From assembly GCF_006335145.1 (NCBI RefSeq), contig NZ_VDMN01000004.1:1-64000 (forward strand): a DNA stretch of 64,000 nucleotides, given 5' to 3'. Positions 29,165 to 37,988 of the stretch are shown here, piece by piece. Every line of letters begins with the position of its first letter. Positions within the stretch are counted from its first letter, which is position 1. The notes beneath the pieces were generated by a model. The model was not told the DNA's origin and ran no database searches. It saw nothing but the letters and a program-made list of their open reading frames with translations. The translations under genes and the position numbers were made by a program. The stretch comes from Aliirhizobium smilacinae (GTDB lineage Bacteria; Pseudomonadota; Alphaproteobacteria; Rhizobiales; Rhizobiaceae).

Positions 29165-30055
29165 ATGACCAAACTTCTCGTCACTGGCGCCGCCGGCCAA
29201 CTCGGCCGCGCAGTCCTCAATCACCTCCTGGAGACATCGAAAGTGTCCGCAGGCGATATCGTTGCCGCGAGCCGCGATACGTCCAAGCTTGCCGATCTTG
29301 CATCCAAAGGCGTCGAAACCCGCAAGGCCGATTTCACCGACGAGAATGGCCTCGCCGCAGCCTTTGCCGGCATCGATCGTGTTCTGATCATCTCGACCGA
29401 CGATCTTGCCACGCCGGGCGGCAGACTGAAGCAGCACAAGGCCGCGGTTGCAGCGGCCGTAAAGGCCGGGGTCAAGCATATCCTCTACACGTCCATGCCG
29501 AACCCGGACAAATCGCTGGTCAGCTTCGCGCCCGATCACCTCGGCACCGAGGAGGCCATCAAGGCGACCGGCATTCCCTACACGATCCTGCGCAATGCCT
29601 GGTATGGCGACAACTATCTGATGTCGATGCCGCACAATCTGGAAACCGGCACATGGTATACCGCCTATGGTGCGGGCAAGGTATCCAACATCAGCCGTGA
29701 CGATTGCGCCCGAGCTGCAGCCGCAGCCCTTGCCAATCCGCCAACAGGCAGCAACATCCTCACATTGACCGGTTCCGAAAGCCTGACGGCCGAAGAGATC
29801 GCAGCGCTTGTATCCAAGGCAAGCGGCAAGCCGCTCAACATCGTGCATGTCACCGACGAACAGCTGGCAGGCGGATTGACGTCGGCCGGCCTTCCCGATT
29901 TCCTCGTCAGGATGCTGGTTTCGGCCGATGCCAATATCCGCGCCGGGAATTTCGATCTGGTGACCACCGACTACGAAACGCTGACAGGCATCAAGCCACA
30001 GGATCTTTCGGCTTATCTCGACAGCCAGAAGAACGCGCTTCTCGGAGCCCATTGA
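29165..30055 (+). CDS. NmrA-type NAD(P)H:quinone oxidoreductase (QorB/YtfG-like)
   Basis: The 296-residue protein has an N-terminal Rossmann motif LVTGAAGQLG and follows the NmrA/atypical SDR layout, with YTSMPNPDKS and YTILRNAWYGDNYL in the middle. This matches QorB (YtfG), which reduces quinones with NADPH. Regulation by the divergent HxlR gene is likely. It is transcribed alone. Confidence 0.88.
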   Translation: MTKLLVTGAAGQLGRAVLNHLLETSKVSAGDIVAASRDTSKLADLASKGVETRKADFTDENGLAAAFAGIDRVLIISTDDLATPGGRLKQHKAAVAAAVKAGVKHILYTSMPNPDKSLVSFAPDHLGTEEAIKATGIPYTILRNAWYGDNYLMSMPHNLETGTWYTAYGAGKVSNISRDDCARAAAAALANPPTGSNILTLTGSESLTAEEIAALVSKASGKPLNIVHVTDEQLAGGLTSAGLPDFLVRMLVSADANIRAGNFDLVTTDYETLTGIKPQDLSAYLDSQKNALLGAH

Positions 30056-30115
30056 ACTGAAAACAGCAACGTCGGCAGAGACACATGCTCTGCCGGTGTT
30101 ACAAGATTTTCCCGC

Positions 30116-30721
30116 TCAGTGAGCCGCGACGGAAAAAGTATGATCGGAGATGACCTGATTGCGACCAGACATCTTGGCCATGAACAGAAACTGCTCCGCC
30201 GCATTGAGATAATTGTCGAACGTTTCCATACCGTGGATCTCGGCAACTCCGATCGATACCGTGATATTGAACATCTCGCCCTTCCAGCCGATCGCGCGTA
30301 ACACCAGTTCCTGCCTCAGGCGATCGAAGCTTTCCGTTGCCAGGGCGACATCCTGCCCGACCAGAAGCAGCCCGAACTGGTCGAGGCCGAGATGCGCGAC
30401 GGACATTTCAAGATCCGCTGAAAGGTGGAGGAGATTGGTGCCGAATTCCGAAAGCACATGAGCGGCACATTCGGATCCATGCAACTCGGAAATCCGGAAA
30501 AGCCGGTCTATGTCGACGATGGCTATGCTGCAGGCACGCCCGCCTTCGATGCATTCCGAAACGATAGGCTCGCCGAACCGATAGAAATCCTCGATGGACA
30601 GGATGCAACGGTCAGTCGCGGAAGCGGTCCAGAGACCTCCTGCCGCCCCACTTGTCGCGACCTGTTCGGAATAGTCAAACGAGTCCGGCTGCTCGCGTTT
30701 CTGACTGACGATATAAGGCAT
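30116..30721 (-). CDS. degenerate GGDEF-domain protein
   Basis: The 201-residue protein has the fold signatures of a GGDEF domain (SIAIVDIDRLFRISELHG, then FNITVSIGVAEIHG and a final AAEQFLFMAKMSGRNQV), but the catalytic loop reads LGLDQFG instead of GGDEF. It should therefore be inactive as a diguanylate cyclase. It could act as a receptor or protein-interaction module. ATG 30721 is 20 bases after the REC-REC gene, in a different frame, so both form one operon. Together they look like a PleD-type REC-REC-GGDEF regulator split in two. Confidence 0.82.
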   Translation of the reverse strand: MPYIVSQKREQPDSFDYSEQVATSGAAGGLWTASATDRCILSIEDFYRFGEPIVSECIEGGRACSIAIVDIDRLFRISELHGSECAAHVLSEFGTNLLHLSADLEMSVAHLGLDQFGLLLVGQDVALATESFDRLRQELVLRAIGWKGEMFNITVSIGVAEIHGMETFDNYLNAAEQFLFMAKMSGRNQVISDHTFSVAAH

Positions 30722-30741
30722 GCGGCACCTGGCTTCAGCGC

Positions 30742-31590
30742 TTAAGCGACATTCTTGATATCGCCGACGCTTCGAGCAGACCGCATCGAGCGGATCTGAA
30801 TCAACGTGTCGAGGTTCTGGTTGACGCGACAATAGAACTCTTCATCGATGAACGGCCGCAGCATGAAGTCGTTGCCGCCCGCCTTCAGGAAACGGGCCGA
30901 CAAATGCCGGTCAGACGAAGACGATACGCCGATGATCCGCAGCTCATGCGAACCGCGAACGGAGCGAATGCGGCGGGTAAGCTCGAAACCATCGATATCC
31001 GGCATGTTGTAGTCGGTGATGACCAAACCGATATCGTTGTTCTTTTTGAGGATCTCGAGCGCCTTTGCGCCGTTTTCAGCCGTGCTGACGCGGAAATTGT
31101 ACCGCTTGAGACGGCTGGAGAGCAGTGCCCGCGCCGTCGGGCTGTCGTCGACGATCAGGACGTGGTGGCGATGGTTGGTCAGGAACCGGCACACGGATTC
31201 CGCCAGCATCTCGACCGCAAAGACATTGTCCTTGAGGATATAATCGACGATGTCCTTGGTCAGCAGCTTGTCGCGCGTTTCCTGGTGAAACGTACCTGTA
31301 AACACGACCGTCGGTATCGACAGGTCGATCAGGTATTCGAGCGCCTCGCCGTTTTCGGCGCCCGGAAGATTGATGTTGGAAATCGCCAGCATGATCGGAT
31401 CGGTCGATCGGTCGTATGCGAGCTGAAGGTCTTCGAAATTGCGGCAAATCTCGACGTCGATGTCGAAAAGCTCCTTCAGCCTCATGCCGATCATAGATGT
31501 GAAGACGTTGGAATCCTCGGCCAGAAGAATGCGGGAATTGCCAAGTGACTCACCGGAATACTGCATCCCGGAAATACCAAGGAATGTCAT
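30742..31590 (-). CDS. tandem receiver-domain response regulator (REC-REC)
   Basis: The 282-residue protein has two receiver domains and no output domain. In the first (about 19-130) the acid pair is present (LAEDS), but the phospho-acceptor position reads AISNINLPG, Asn instead of Asp, so it should not be phosphorylated. The second (about 143-265) has the acid pair DD and the phospho-Asp in VITDYNMPD, but the conserved Lys is replaced by Arg (FMLRPF). This is the PleD layout, with the GGDEF domain encoded by the next gene. AAGGG lies 8 bases before the start. Confidence 0.88.
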   Translation of the reverse strand: MTFLGISGMQYSGESLGNSRILLAEDSNVFTSMIGMRLKELFDIDVEICRNFEDLQLAYDRSTDPIMLAISNINLPGAENGEALEYLIDLSIPTVVFTGTFHQETRDKLLTKDIVDYILKDNVFAVEMLAESVCRFLTNHRHHVLIVDDSPTARALLSSRLKRYNFRVSTAENGAKALEILKKNNDIGLVITDYNMPDIDGFELTRRIRSVRGSHELRIIGVSSSSDRHLSARFLKAGGNDFMLRPFIDEEFYCRVNQNLDTLIQIRSMRSARSVGDIKNVA

Positions 31591-31789
31591 TGTCGACCCT
31601 TACAAATAAATTCATGCCCCGAGCATATTTTTATTTGGCGCGATTTGCGGAACGGTTAACTCGCCGGCTCAATTCAGAACAAATCGAGCCGGGAGATCGT
31701 TCTCGTCATCTTTTAGGTCAATGAAACATGGCGATATATGCTTAACCGCCGTGAAATTTCTGCCGCAACTTCGCCGGACCGGTGGATCG

Positions 31790-34294
31790 TCATGCGCCTC
31801 CGCGAACGTCGGGTTCTTCCAGCAGGATCGGCGAGCCGCGATGATAGACGACCTCCGAACGGGGGAATGGTATCTCGACGCCCTGCTCACGGAATTGCTT
31901 CAGTATCTCGATACGGATGTCATTGCGGACACGCAGCCCTTCCGACATGTCGGCCAGATGGAAGCGCAGTTCGAAATCCAGAGAGGATCCACCGAACGCA
32001 AGAAACTCCACATGCGGCCCTGGATTTCGGAGGATTTCAGGCACTTTCTCGACGATGGCCAGAAGAATGGCCATGACCTTTTCGGGATCGCTCTCGTAGC
32101 TGACCGAAACCTTGATCTCCGATCGCTGTATCCGGTTCTTCAGGGTCCAGTTACCGACGGCCGCGTTGATGAGATCCGAATTCGGAACGATGATCGCCTG
32201 CTGGCGGAACGTTTCGATTTCCGTGGCACGCACCGAAATCCGTTTCACGATGCCTTCCGTCGTGCCTGTTACGACATGGTCTCCGACCTTGAAAGGTCGC
32301 TCGACCAGCAGGATCAGGCCGGACACAAAGTTCGACACGATGTTCTGTAGGCCGAAACCGATACCGACGGACAGGGCAGAAGCGACAAGAGCCAGGTTGG
32401 AAAGATTGATCCCTGCGGCCGACACGCCGATGATCACCGCCAGCCCGACGCCCAGATAACCAATACCGGTTTTCACCGAGTTGCGGACGCCGATATCGAC
32501 ATGGCTACGGGCAAGCACGTTGCCGTCTATCCATTTCTGGGCCCAACGGGTGACGATATAGCCCAGTGCGAACAGAAGCACGCCGCCGAATATGCCGACG
32601 ATCGAGATCGAGATACTGCCGATGCGGAATTCCGTGAAGAAGCTGACAACCCAGGATTCGATGTCGGTAATCTGGAATCCCCAGGTGATCAGGATCAGCG
32701 GGATGCCGAGCGCAAGCGCGATGACATAGATCCCGAGACCGACGAGGAGCCCGGCCTGGTCAAGTCCGATCTCGCCGAAGCGATGCCGCTCGACCAGTCG
32801 CCGTCCAAGCGCCGTATCGTTGAAGGCGCCCCGTTTCGCAATCGCCTTGCCTGACAGAATCCCGATGTAGATGAGAGCAAGCACCGCTCCGGTCAGAACG
32901 ATCTGTGTAGATGCGAAGCGCGCCAGGCCGACATATCCGGCGATGACGCAGAGAAGCAACAGGCCGCCCATCACCCGCAACGCGACGGAAAAGTAACGCG
33001 GCCAAGGGCGCCCCTGCCCCGTAGGATCCTCTCCCTCGGTCATAACCGGCCGAATAAAGGAGATGGCAATAAGAATGAGGCCAATCACTACCGAGGCAAT
33101 CAGGCTCTTTGCGATCGTCAGCACCAAAGGGGAACCAAGTGCCTCGCTCACGGCGCCGAGCAGATAATCCAGCCCGTTGACGACGGCCATGGCGATGATC
33201 GCCAGGCTGAGAAGACGAGCCCCCCTGTCCGTGATCCTGACCAGCCTCCAGCCCGTTTCGTTCGGTGCGAGCGCTGCATAGGTCAGTTTCCAGACAAAAT
33301 GTACGAACCAGACGAAGCCGAAGAACGTGGCAATCATCGGCGCCACGTCCGGGCGCAGGACATTGAAGCCTTCAAGGAACAAGTATGAGGTTATGAGAAA
33401 GGCAGCGAAACTCACGCTCTGCATCACCGTCGACCAGAACGTATAGGAAAGCCGTTTGATGTAGGCGGGATTTGCGCTGTCATTGCGTCTCAAAAACCTG
33501 CCGAAAAGCCGATATCCGCCCGCGAGGAAAAGAAAGGCGGCACCCACGGACAGGCCGATGGCGCCAAGCAGCGAAAACGCCTTGAAGCGCCAGACGAAGC
33601 TCGTCCAGCTTGCGATCGTCGACGAGAAATCCCGCATTTCGGTAATGAACGCATTGCCCGCATCGACGAAGACCTCGGGTGTCAATTCCGTGTGCCGGAA
33701 CAGCGTTTGTGCAAACAGCGCTCGGCGAAGATTGGTTATCGTATTGGCAAGTTGCGTGGCGCTGTTCTGCAGATTGCCCGCGTCATCGACGATCAGGTTG
33801 AGCTGCGAACGCTCGTTCTGAAGCTTTCCTCTTTCCTCGGCCACAGCCGGTGCCTCTGCCGGCTGTCCCGTGGCAGGCGGCTCGCCAAGACTGGTGATGC
33901 GCCCCTGGATCTGCTCGACACGCACCTTCATCGCATCCGAGGCAACCCGCATATCTTCGACGATCGCTTCGGCTCTCACCCTGATGTCGGCGAGCTTCGC
34001 ATCGTCATCGGCGGCGGTATTGACGCTTTCGCGAAATGCGCTGAGCTGCTGCCGCAACCCGTCCAGCTTGTCCTTCATCTCGATGTTGATCGAGTCGGCC
34101 GTGACATCCGTCGGGGCAGCCTGGTCGGTTTGCACCTGCGCGGATGGCTGCGCTGGCGGCTGGGATTGAGCCGCTGCGTCGTGAGCGAAGCCCGAAGAAA
34201 CGGCGAGCGACAGGAGAAGGGCGATCGACATGCGCCCTCGGAAAAGATCAAGGAGTTCGCCGAGGCGGCGACCGAGGAAGAAGGATGGGTTCAC
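31790..34294 (-). CDS. large mechanosensitive channel (DUF3772-MscS)
   Basis: The 834-residue protein has a signal peptide (cleavage near AAAQ, residue 42) and a long periplasmic helical/coiled-coil domain (about 60-200, DUF3772-like). About ten membrane helices and a C-terminal MscS domain follow, with the pore-helix pattern ...GIGFGLQNIVSNFVSGLILL and the beta-domain VERPFKVGDHV. It resembles the MscK/YbdG-type multi-helix channels and should release solutes during osmotic downshock. It is transcribed alone. Confidence 0.9.
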   Translation of the reverse strand: MNPSFFLGRRLGELLDLFRGRMSIALLLSLAVSSGFAHDAAAQSQPPAQPSAQVQTDQAAPTDVTADSINIEMKDKLDGLRQQLSAFRESVNTAADDDAKLADIRVRAEAIVEDMRVASDAMKVRVEQIQGRITSLGEPPATGQPAEAPAVAEERGKLQNERSQLNLIVDDAGNLQNSATQLANTITNLRRALFAQTLFRHTELTPEVFVDAGNAFITEMRDFSSTIASWTSFVWRFKAFSLLGAIGLSVGAAFLFLAGGYRLFGRFLRRNDSANPAYIKRLSYTFWSTVMQSVSFAAFLITSYLFLEGFNVLRPDVAPMIATFFGFVWFVHFVWKLTYAALAPNETGWRLVRITDRGARLLSLAIIAMAVVNGLDYLLGAVSEALGSPLVLTIAKSLIASVVIGLILIAISFIRPVMTEGEDPTGQGRPWPRYFSVALRVMGGLLLLCVIAGYVGLARFASTQIVLTGAVLALIYIGILSGKAIAKRGAFNDTALGRRLVERHRFGEIGLDQAGLLVGLGIYVIALALGIPLILITWGFQITDIESWVVSFFTEFRIGSISISIVGIFGGVLLFALGYIVTRWAQKWIDGNVLARSHVDIGVRNSVKTGIGYLGVGLAVIIGVSAAGINLSNLALVASALSVGIGFGLQNIVSNFVSGLILLVERPFKVGDHVVTGTTEGIVKRISVRATEIETFRQQAIIVPNSDLINAAVGNWTLKNRIQRSEIKVSVSYESDPEKVMAILLAIVEKVPEILRNPGPHVEFLAFGGSSLDFELRFHLADMSEGLRVRNDIRIEILKQFREQGVEIPFPRSEVVYHRGSPILLEEPDVRGGA

Positions 34295-34454
34295 TGTTCT
34301 CTCGTCTTGCTAACCGAATCGGTTCGCAAAATAGGACCTGTTCACGGCGAAGAAAAGGAATGTTGTATTTCTAATAAAGTGATCGGGAACCCTGGAACAT
34401 TTTGGCGCGTTACCTGCCGCACCCCAAGGACGGGGTTATTGAAAGGGTAACGAT

Positions 34455-34706
34455 ATGGAAGACGCAGGTATCGGCTGGATTGCAGCCATCATCATCGGCG
34501 GCATTGCCGGCTGGCTCGCCGAAAAATTCATGAAGAGCGACATGGGCGTCTTCATGAACATTATTCTGGGTATCGTCGGCGCAATCATCGCCAACGCCAT
34601 CCTTGGCGTATTCGGTGTCGTCCTCGGGGGCTGGATCGGATATCTGATCGCCGGCTTTATCGGCGCTTGCATTTTGATCGCAGTTGCCCGCGCCTTCAGA
34701 CGCTGA
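34455..34706 (+). CDS. GlsB/YeaQ/YmgE family membrane protein
   Basis: The 83-residue protein has three hydrophobic helices rich in glycine (GWIAAIIIGGIAGWLAEKFM; GVFMNIILGIVGAIIANAIL; GWIGYLIAGFIGACILI), the pattern of the transglycosylase-associated GlsB/YeaQ family. Members are stress-induced in several bacteria; the biochemical role is unknown. It is divergent from the MscS gene and followed by a terminator. Confidence 0.88.
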   Translation: MEDAGIGWIAAIIIGGIAGWLAEKFMKSDMGVFMNIILGIVGAIIANAILGVFGVVLGGWIGYLIAGFIGACILIAVARAFRR

Positions 34707-34719
34707 AGAAATTCGATCC

Positions 34720-34751
34720 TTTTGTCGGCCGGCAGTTCCCGGCCGACAAAA
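34720..34751. terminator. bidirectional terminator
   Basis: A perfect 13-bp stem (TTTTGTCGGCCGG with CCGGCCGACAAAA) and a 6-base loop separate the GlsB-like gene (plus) from the UPF0303 gene (minus). T bases lie in the stem ends on both strands. Confidence 0.82.
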
Positions 34752-34756
34752 CGCTC

Positions 34757-35254
34757 CTAGGGCGCAAGCGCGATTTTCTGCGCATCGTGCCCCAGCATCT
34801 CCGCAAGCACGGCAACAACCAGATTATGGTCTTCTCGTTGCGGCAATCCTGAAACCGTCACCGCTCCGATACAGCCCACACCTGCGACGGTGATCGGGAA
34901 ACTGCCTCCATGGGCGGCATAGTCCGTATCGGAGAGACTGAACTTTTCTTCCAGCGTCGCATCCTGCTGCGCCAACCGCAGTCCCACGGCGTAGCTCGAG
35001 CGAAGAAAGTGCAATACGATGTTCCGCTTGCGACGCACCCATCGGGCATTGTCCGCAGTCGACCCCGAAAGAGCGGTGTAAAACACCGGCATCGAATGCA
35101 GGGTCACATCGATGGCAACAGGCAGACCACGCTCACTCGCCAACCGCCTCAGCCGCTCCCCCAGCGCCCAGGCCTCGTCGCTATCGAACCTGTCGAAAAC
35201 AAGCAGGCGTTCCTGCTCCGCGATTGCTGCGGTATCGTCTTCCAATGATGACAT
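34757..35254 (-). CDS. UPF0303 / heme-degrading-domain family protein
   Basis: The 165-residue protein belongs to the HbpS/GlcG-like UPF0303 family, with the signature HGGSFPITVAGVGCIGAVTVSGL near residues 108-130. The fold is related to heme-binding proteins in actinobacteria, but activity here is unproven. ATG 35254 has a strong GGGAGGG ribosome site. It lies 44 bases after an FMN reductase gene, so a two-gene operon is likely. Confidence 0.82.
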   Translation of the reverse strand: MSSLEDDTAAIAEQERLLVFDRFDSDEAWALGERLRRLASERGLPVAIDVTLHSMPVFYTALSGSTADNARWVRRKRNIVLHFLRSSYAVGLRLAQQDATLEEKFSLSDTDYAAHGGSFPITVAGVGCIGAVTVSGLPQREDHNLVVAVLAEMLGHDAQKIALAP

Positions 35255-35298
35255 TCTATCCCTCCCAGAATTCGTCTGACAGCGCACGTCACGCTCGT

Positions 35299-35853
35299 CT
35301 ATTCGCCTGCCGATTCCTGTTTTCGGGAAACGAAAGCAGCGAGTTCGTCGACAGCAAACCCGATCCGTTCGCGCAGCGCCGGAGAGACAATCTCGGAGCC
35401 CGAAAAATCACGGTTTGACGCGTAGATCGCCGTCGGAATCGTATGCGCCATGAAAAATCCGAACAACGGTCGCAGCTGATGCTCGACCATCAATGCGTGC
35501 CGCTCACCGCCACCCGTGGCAGCGATCAGAACCGGCTTGCCGCGCAATTGCTCCGGATCGATGAGGTCGATGAAATGTTTGAACATGCCGGGATAGCTGC
35601 CCTTGTAGGTGGGCGAACCGATGACGAGCAGATCTGCCCCGACCACGGCATTGAGTACCGCTGCCGCATCCGTATCCAGATCGGCTTGCGACTTCGCAAG
35701 ACCCAGCGAGTCCCCCACGTCCGTGAGGTCGAAAACCGACTTTTCCAGATCATACCGGTCGGACGCGAGTTCCGCGATATGCTCGACCAGAGCGGATGTC
35801 TTGGATGGTCGACCGTAACTTCCCGAGAGCCCAACGAGTTTCAACTGCGTCAT
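35299..35853 (-). CDS. NAD(P)H-dependent FMN reductase (MsuE/SsuE type)
   Basis: The 184-residue flavodoxin-like protein has the N-terminal phosphate loop LSGSYGRPSKTSALVE and the conserved SPTYKGSYPGMFKHFIDL block, typical of MsuE/SsuE reductases. Those supply FMNH2 to flavin monooxygenases such as alkanesulfonate monooxygenase. No monooxygenase or sulfonate transporter is nearby, so the partner is unknown. It precedes the UPF0303 gene in the same direction. Confidence 0.88.
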   Translation of the reverse strand: MTQLKLVGLSGSYGRPSKTSALVEHIAELASDRYDLEKSVFDLTDVGDSLGLAKSQADLDTDAAAVLNAVVGADLLVIGSPTYKGSYPGMFKHFIDLIDPEQLRGKPVLIAATGGGERHALMVEHQLRPLFGFFMAHTIPTAIYASNRDFSGSEIVSPALRERIGFAVDELAAFVSRKQESAGE

Positions 35854-35978
35854 TCAAATATCCGTTTACCGACCACCAGCCATGGCATGGCATTTTATTC
35901 GACCTACCACTTCGACGACCGTCCGAAAAGGCATCGTGTTTGTTGCATTGTCACGCTGCACTCGCCGCCTGTGACTTG

Positions 35979-36344
35979 CTATTCCATCAGTTGATGAATG
36001 GACGAAAGCAATTCGTCATATTGGTAAGGCTTCGGCAGAAAAATCGTATTTGCGGGCAAGAGCATTGGATCAAGTCGCACGATGCCGGACGTGATGATGA
36101 TGCCGATACCAGGCCGGATCGCCCTCACCCGCTGAACCAGCTGCAATCCGTCGATCGAGCCATCCATGTTGACGTCGGTGAAGACGATATCGATGTGAGG
36201 ATTGTTTCGGAAAAGCACCATCGCTTCGTCGGCATTGGCCGCCTCAAGCACGTCATGGCCGACTTCTTCCAGCGCATCGAGTGTTGCAAATCGAACAACC
36301 GGCTCGTCTTCAACGACAAGAACTACGGCGTTTTGGGCTGCCAT
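35979..36344 (-). CDS. single-domain response regulator
   Basis: The 121-residue protein is one receiver domain with all key residues: acid pair in VVEDE, phospho-Asp in VFTDVNMDG, Ser in ITSG and Lys in LPKPY. It has no output domain and no adjacent histidine kinase, so it works by protein-protein contact or as a phosphate sink for an unlinked kinase. Confidence 0.9.
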   Translation of the reverse strand: MAAQNAVVLVVEDEPVVRFATLDALEEVGHDVLEAANADEAMVLFRNNPHIDIVFTDVNMDGSIDGLQLVQRVRAIRPGIGIIITSGIVRLDPMLLPANTIFLPKPYQYDELLSSIHQLME

Positions 36345-36710
36345 CTATCTCTCCCTGCCGCGTGAGCAAGCGGCAAAATATCAAATTGCCACATCCAAAA
36401 ATCGAAATATGGCCGCCGATATAGGGGAATAGGCGGTCATCGACAAGGAGAACAAGCTTACCGGTGCCCGACTGTCATGCCGGAAACGGCAACCACCCAC
36501 CCCGAAAACCGCCATAGGGCGCGGCAAACGGCAGCAATGGCAGGCGACAGGTCTTGTATGACGGGTAACGCGCTTGCTTTGCTCGCCTTTCGGGAATAAC
36601 TCCCGAATTACGTCAACAAGCGCCCTCTGCTCTGCGGCCGAGAGCCTCGAACGACACTCCTGCATACCCTTCACCTAGACAATGATAACGGGCATAAAAG
36701 GTCACGCCTC
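36345..36710. other. intergenic gap before the TerC gene
   Basis: I see no supported gene here. A 97-codon minus-strand frame (36674 to 36381) has a short AlkB-like stretch (LSAAEQRALVDVIREL) but no AlkB catalytic motifs. A Mn-responsive yybP-ykoY riboswitch was considered because TerC genes often follow one, but its conserved core was not found. Confidence 0.4.
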
Positions 36711-37352
36711 ATGATGGAATTGTTCACGGCTGCCGGCTTCATGGCACTCGTCGAGGTCATCGCAATCAATCTTGTTCTTTCCGGCGACAATGCGATCGTC
36801 ATCGGGCTGGCCGCTGCCGGCCTGCCGGCACATATGCGCCAGAAGGCCATTCTCTTCGGCATTATCGCCGCCACGGTCCTGCGGCTGGTTTTTGCGGTCG
36901 TCACCACCTATCTCCTCGGCATTCCGGGGCTGCAGCTCCTCGGCGGTCTTCTGCTCGGCTGGGTCTGCTGGAAGATGTGGTCGGAGCTTCGCGTGGCTCA
37001 GCACGATGACGCTCACGGAACCGCCGACGGAGCAGCATCAACCCGCGCGCCCGAAAAGACGTTTTTCCAGGCCGCCATGCAGATCGTGCTGGCCGACGTT
37101 TCGATGTCGCTGGACAACGTCCTGGCCGTCGCAGGTGCGGCGCAGGGGCACTCTACGGTCCTGATCATCGGCCTTATCGTGTCGATCGCGCTGATGGGCG
37201 TTGCTGCGAATTTTGTCGCAAAGCTTCTTTCCCGCTTCCGGTGGATCGCCTATCTCGGCCTGATCATCATCGTCTACGTCGCTCTGAGCATGATCTATCA
37301 TGGTTTCGACGAGGTGCTGCCGCTCATCTCCAACTATCTTTTCGGCGCCTGA
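36711..37352 (+). CDS. TerC family integral membrane protein (YjbE type)
   Basis: The 213-residue protein has about seven helices, with the two acidic family motifs NLVLSGDNAIVIGLA (first half) and ADVSMSLDNVLAVAG (second half). TerC relatives export manganese or other cations and help metal loading of exported proteins; the substrate here is not known. Two ATGs (36711, 36714) are possible. AAAGG precedes them. Confidence 0.88.
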   Translation: MMELFTAAGFMALVEVIAINLVLSGDNAIVIGLAAAGLPAHMRQKAILFGIIAATVLRLVFAVVTTYLLGIPGLQLLGGLLLGWVCWKMWSELRVAQHDDAHGTADGAASTRAPEKTFFQAAMQIVLADVSMSLDNVLAVAGAAQGHSTVLIIGLIVSIALMGVAANFVAKLLSRFRWIAYLGLIIIVYVALSMIYHGFDEVLPLISNYLFGA

Positions 37353-37372
37353 GCAGATCATGGATCAAATAC

Positions 37373-37399
37373 GGCCCGGCGGGCAGCGCTTGCCGGGCC
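37373..37399. terminator. bidirectional terminator between TerC and bcp
   Basis: GGCCCGGC and GCCGGGCC form an 8-bp stem with an 11-base loop; TATTGGTTTT follows. It lies between convergent genes. Confidence 0.72.
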
Positions 37400-37407
37400 T
37401 ATTGGTT

Positions 37408-37875
37408 TTAAAGCGCCCGGGCAGCAGCCAGAACGTCTTCTGCATGGCCGGCGACCTTGACCTTCGGCCAGATCTTCGCCACCCGGCCTTCGGCGTCAAT
37501 CAGGAATGTCGTACGTTCGATACCCATATAGGTCTTGCCGTACATACTCTTCTCCTTCCACACGCCATAAAGCTGTGAGACCGCGGTGTCCTCGTCAGAT
37601 CCGAGCGAGATGGTCAACTCGCGCTTGCTGACGAAATTGTCATGCTTCTTCACGCTGTCGGCCGAGACGCCGACGACCGCAGCCCCCAGTTTCTCGAACT
37701 CCGGTTTGAGATGTGAAAAAGAGATCGCTTCGGTCGTGCAGGCGGTCGTGTCATCCTTCGGATAGAAATACAGGACCAGCGGCTTGCCGCGAAAGCTCGC
37801 CAGAGAAATTGCCCGGGCGCCATTTCCGGGCAGTGTGAAATCCGGCGCTTCGTCGCCGATGTTCAGGTTCGCCAT
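37408..37875 (-). CDS. bcp: thioredoxin-dependent peroxidase (Bcp/PrxQ type)
   Basis: Bcp reduces hydroperoxides. The 155-residue product has the peroxiredoxin fold (LVLYFYPKDDTTACT) with the peroxidatic Cys in TTACTTEA. The resolving Cys that often lies five residues further on (as in E. coli Bcp) is absent, so it may act as a 1-Cys enzyme or resolve with another protein. Start 37875 (MANLNIGDEAPDF) has AAAGGA upstream. Confidence 0.92.
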   Translation of the reverse strand: MANLNIGDEAPDFTLPGNGARAISLASFRGKPLVLYFYPKDDTTACTTEAISFSHLKPEFEKLGAAVVGVSADSVKKHDNFVSKRELTISLGSDEDTAVSQLYGVWKEKSMYGKTYMGIERTTFLIDAEGRVAKIWPKVKVAGHAEDVLAAARAL

Positions 37876-37988
37876 GGTTTTCCTTTCTTTTGCCAGCATC
37901 TTGAGTGACTGTTATCGCCATGGGTATATACAGCCCGACGAGGCGTCCAGATCAGCGGTGGATGCGAAAAGGATGAGTTCTTCACTGA

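Noticed and set aside
36381..36674. 97-codon minus-strand ORF with a short AlkB-like stretch
   Set aside because: Only about 16 residues resemble an AlkB N-terminus; no catalytic His/Asp or NCG-type motif follows, and there is no ribosome site.
36430..36710. Possible yybP-ykoY manganese riboswitch before TerC
   Set aside because: The conserved core of that riboswitch was not found by eye; only an ordinary small stem is present.
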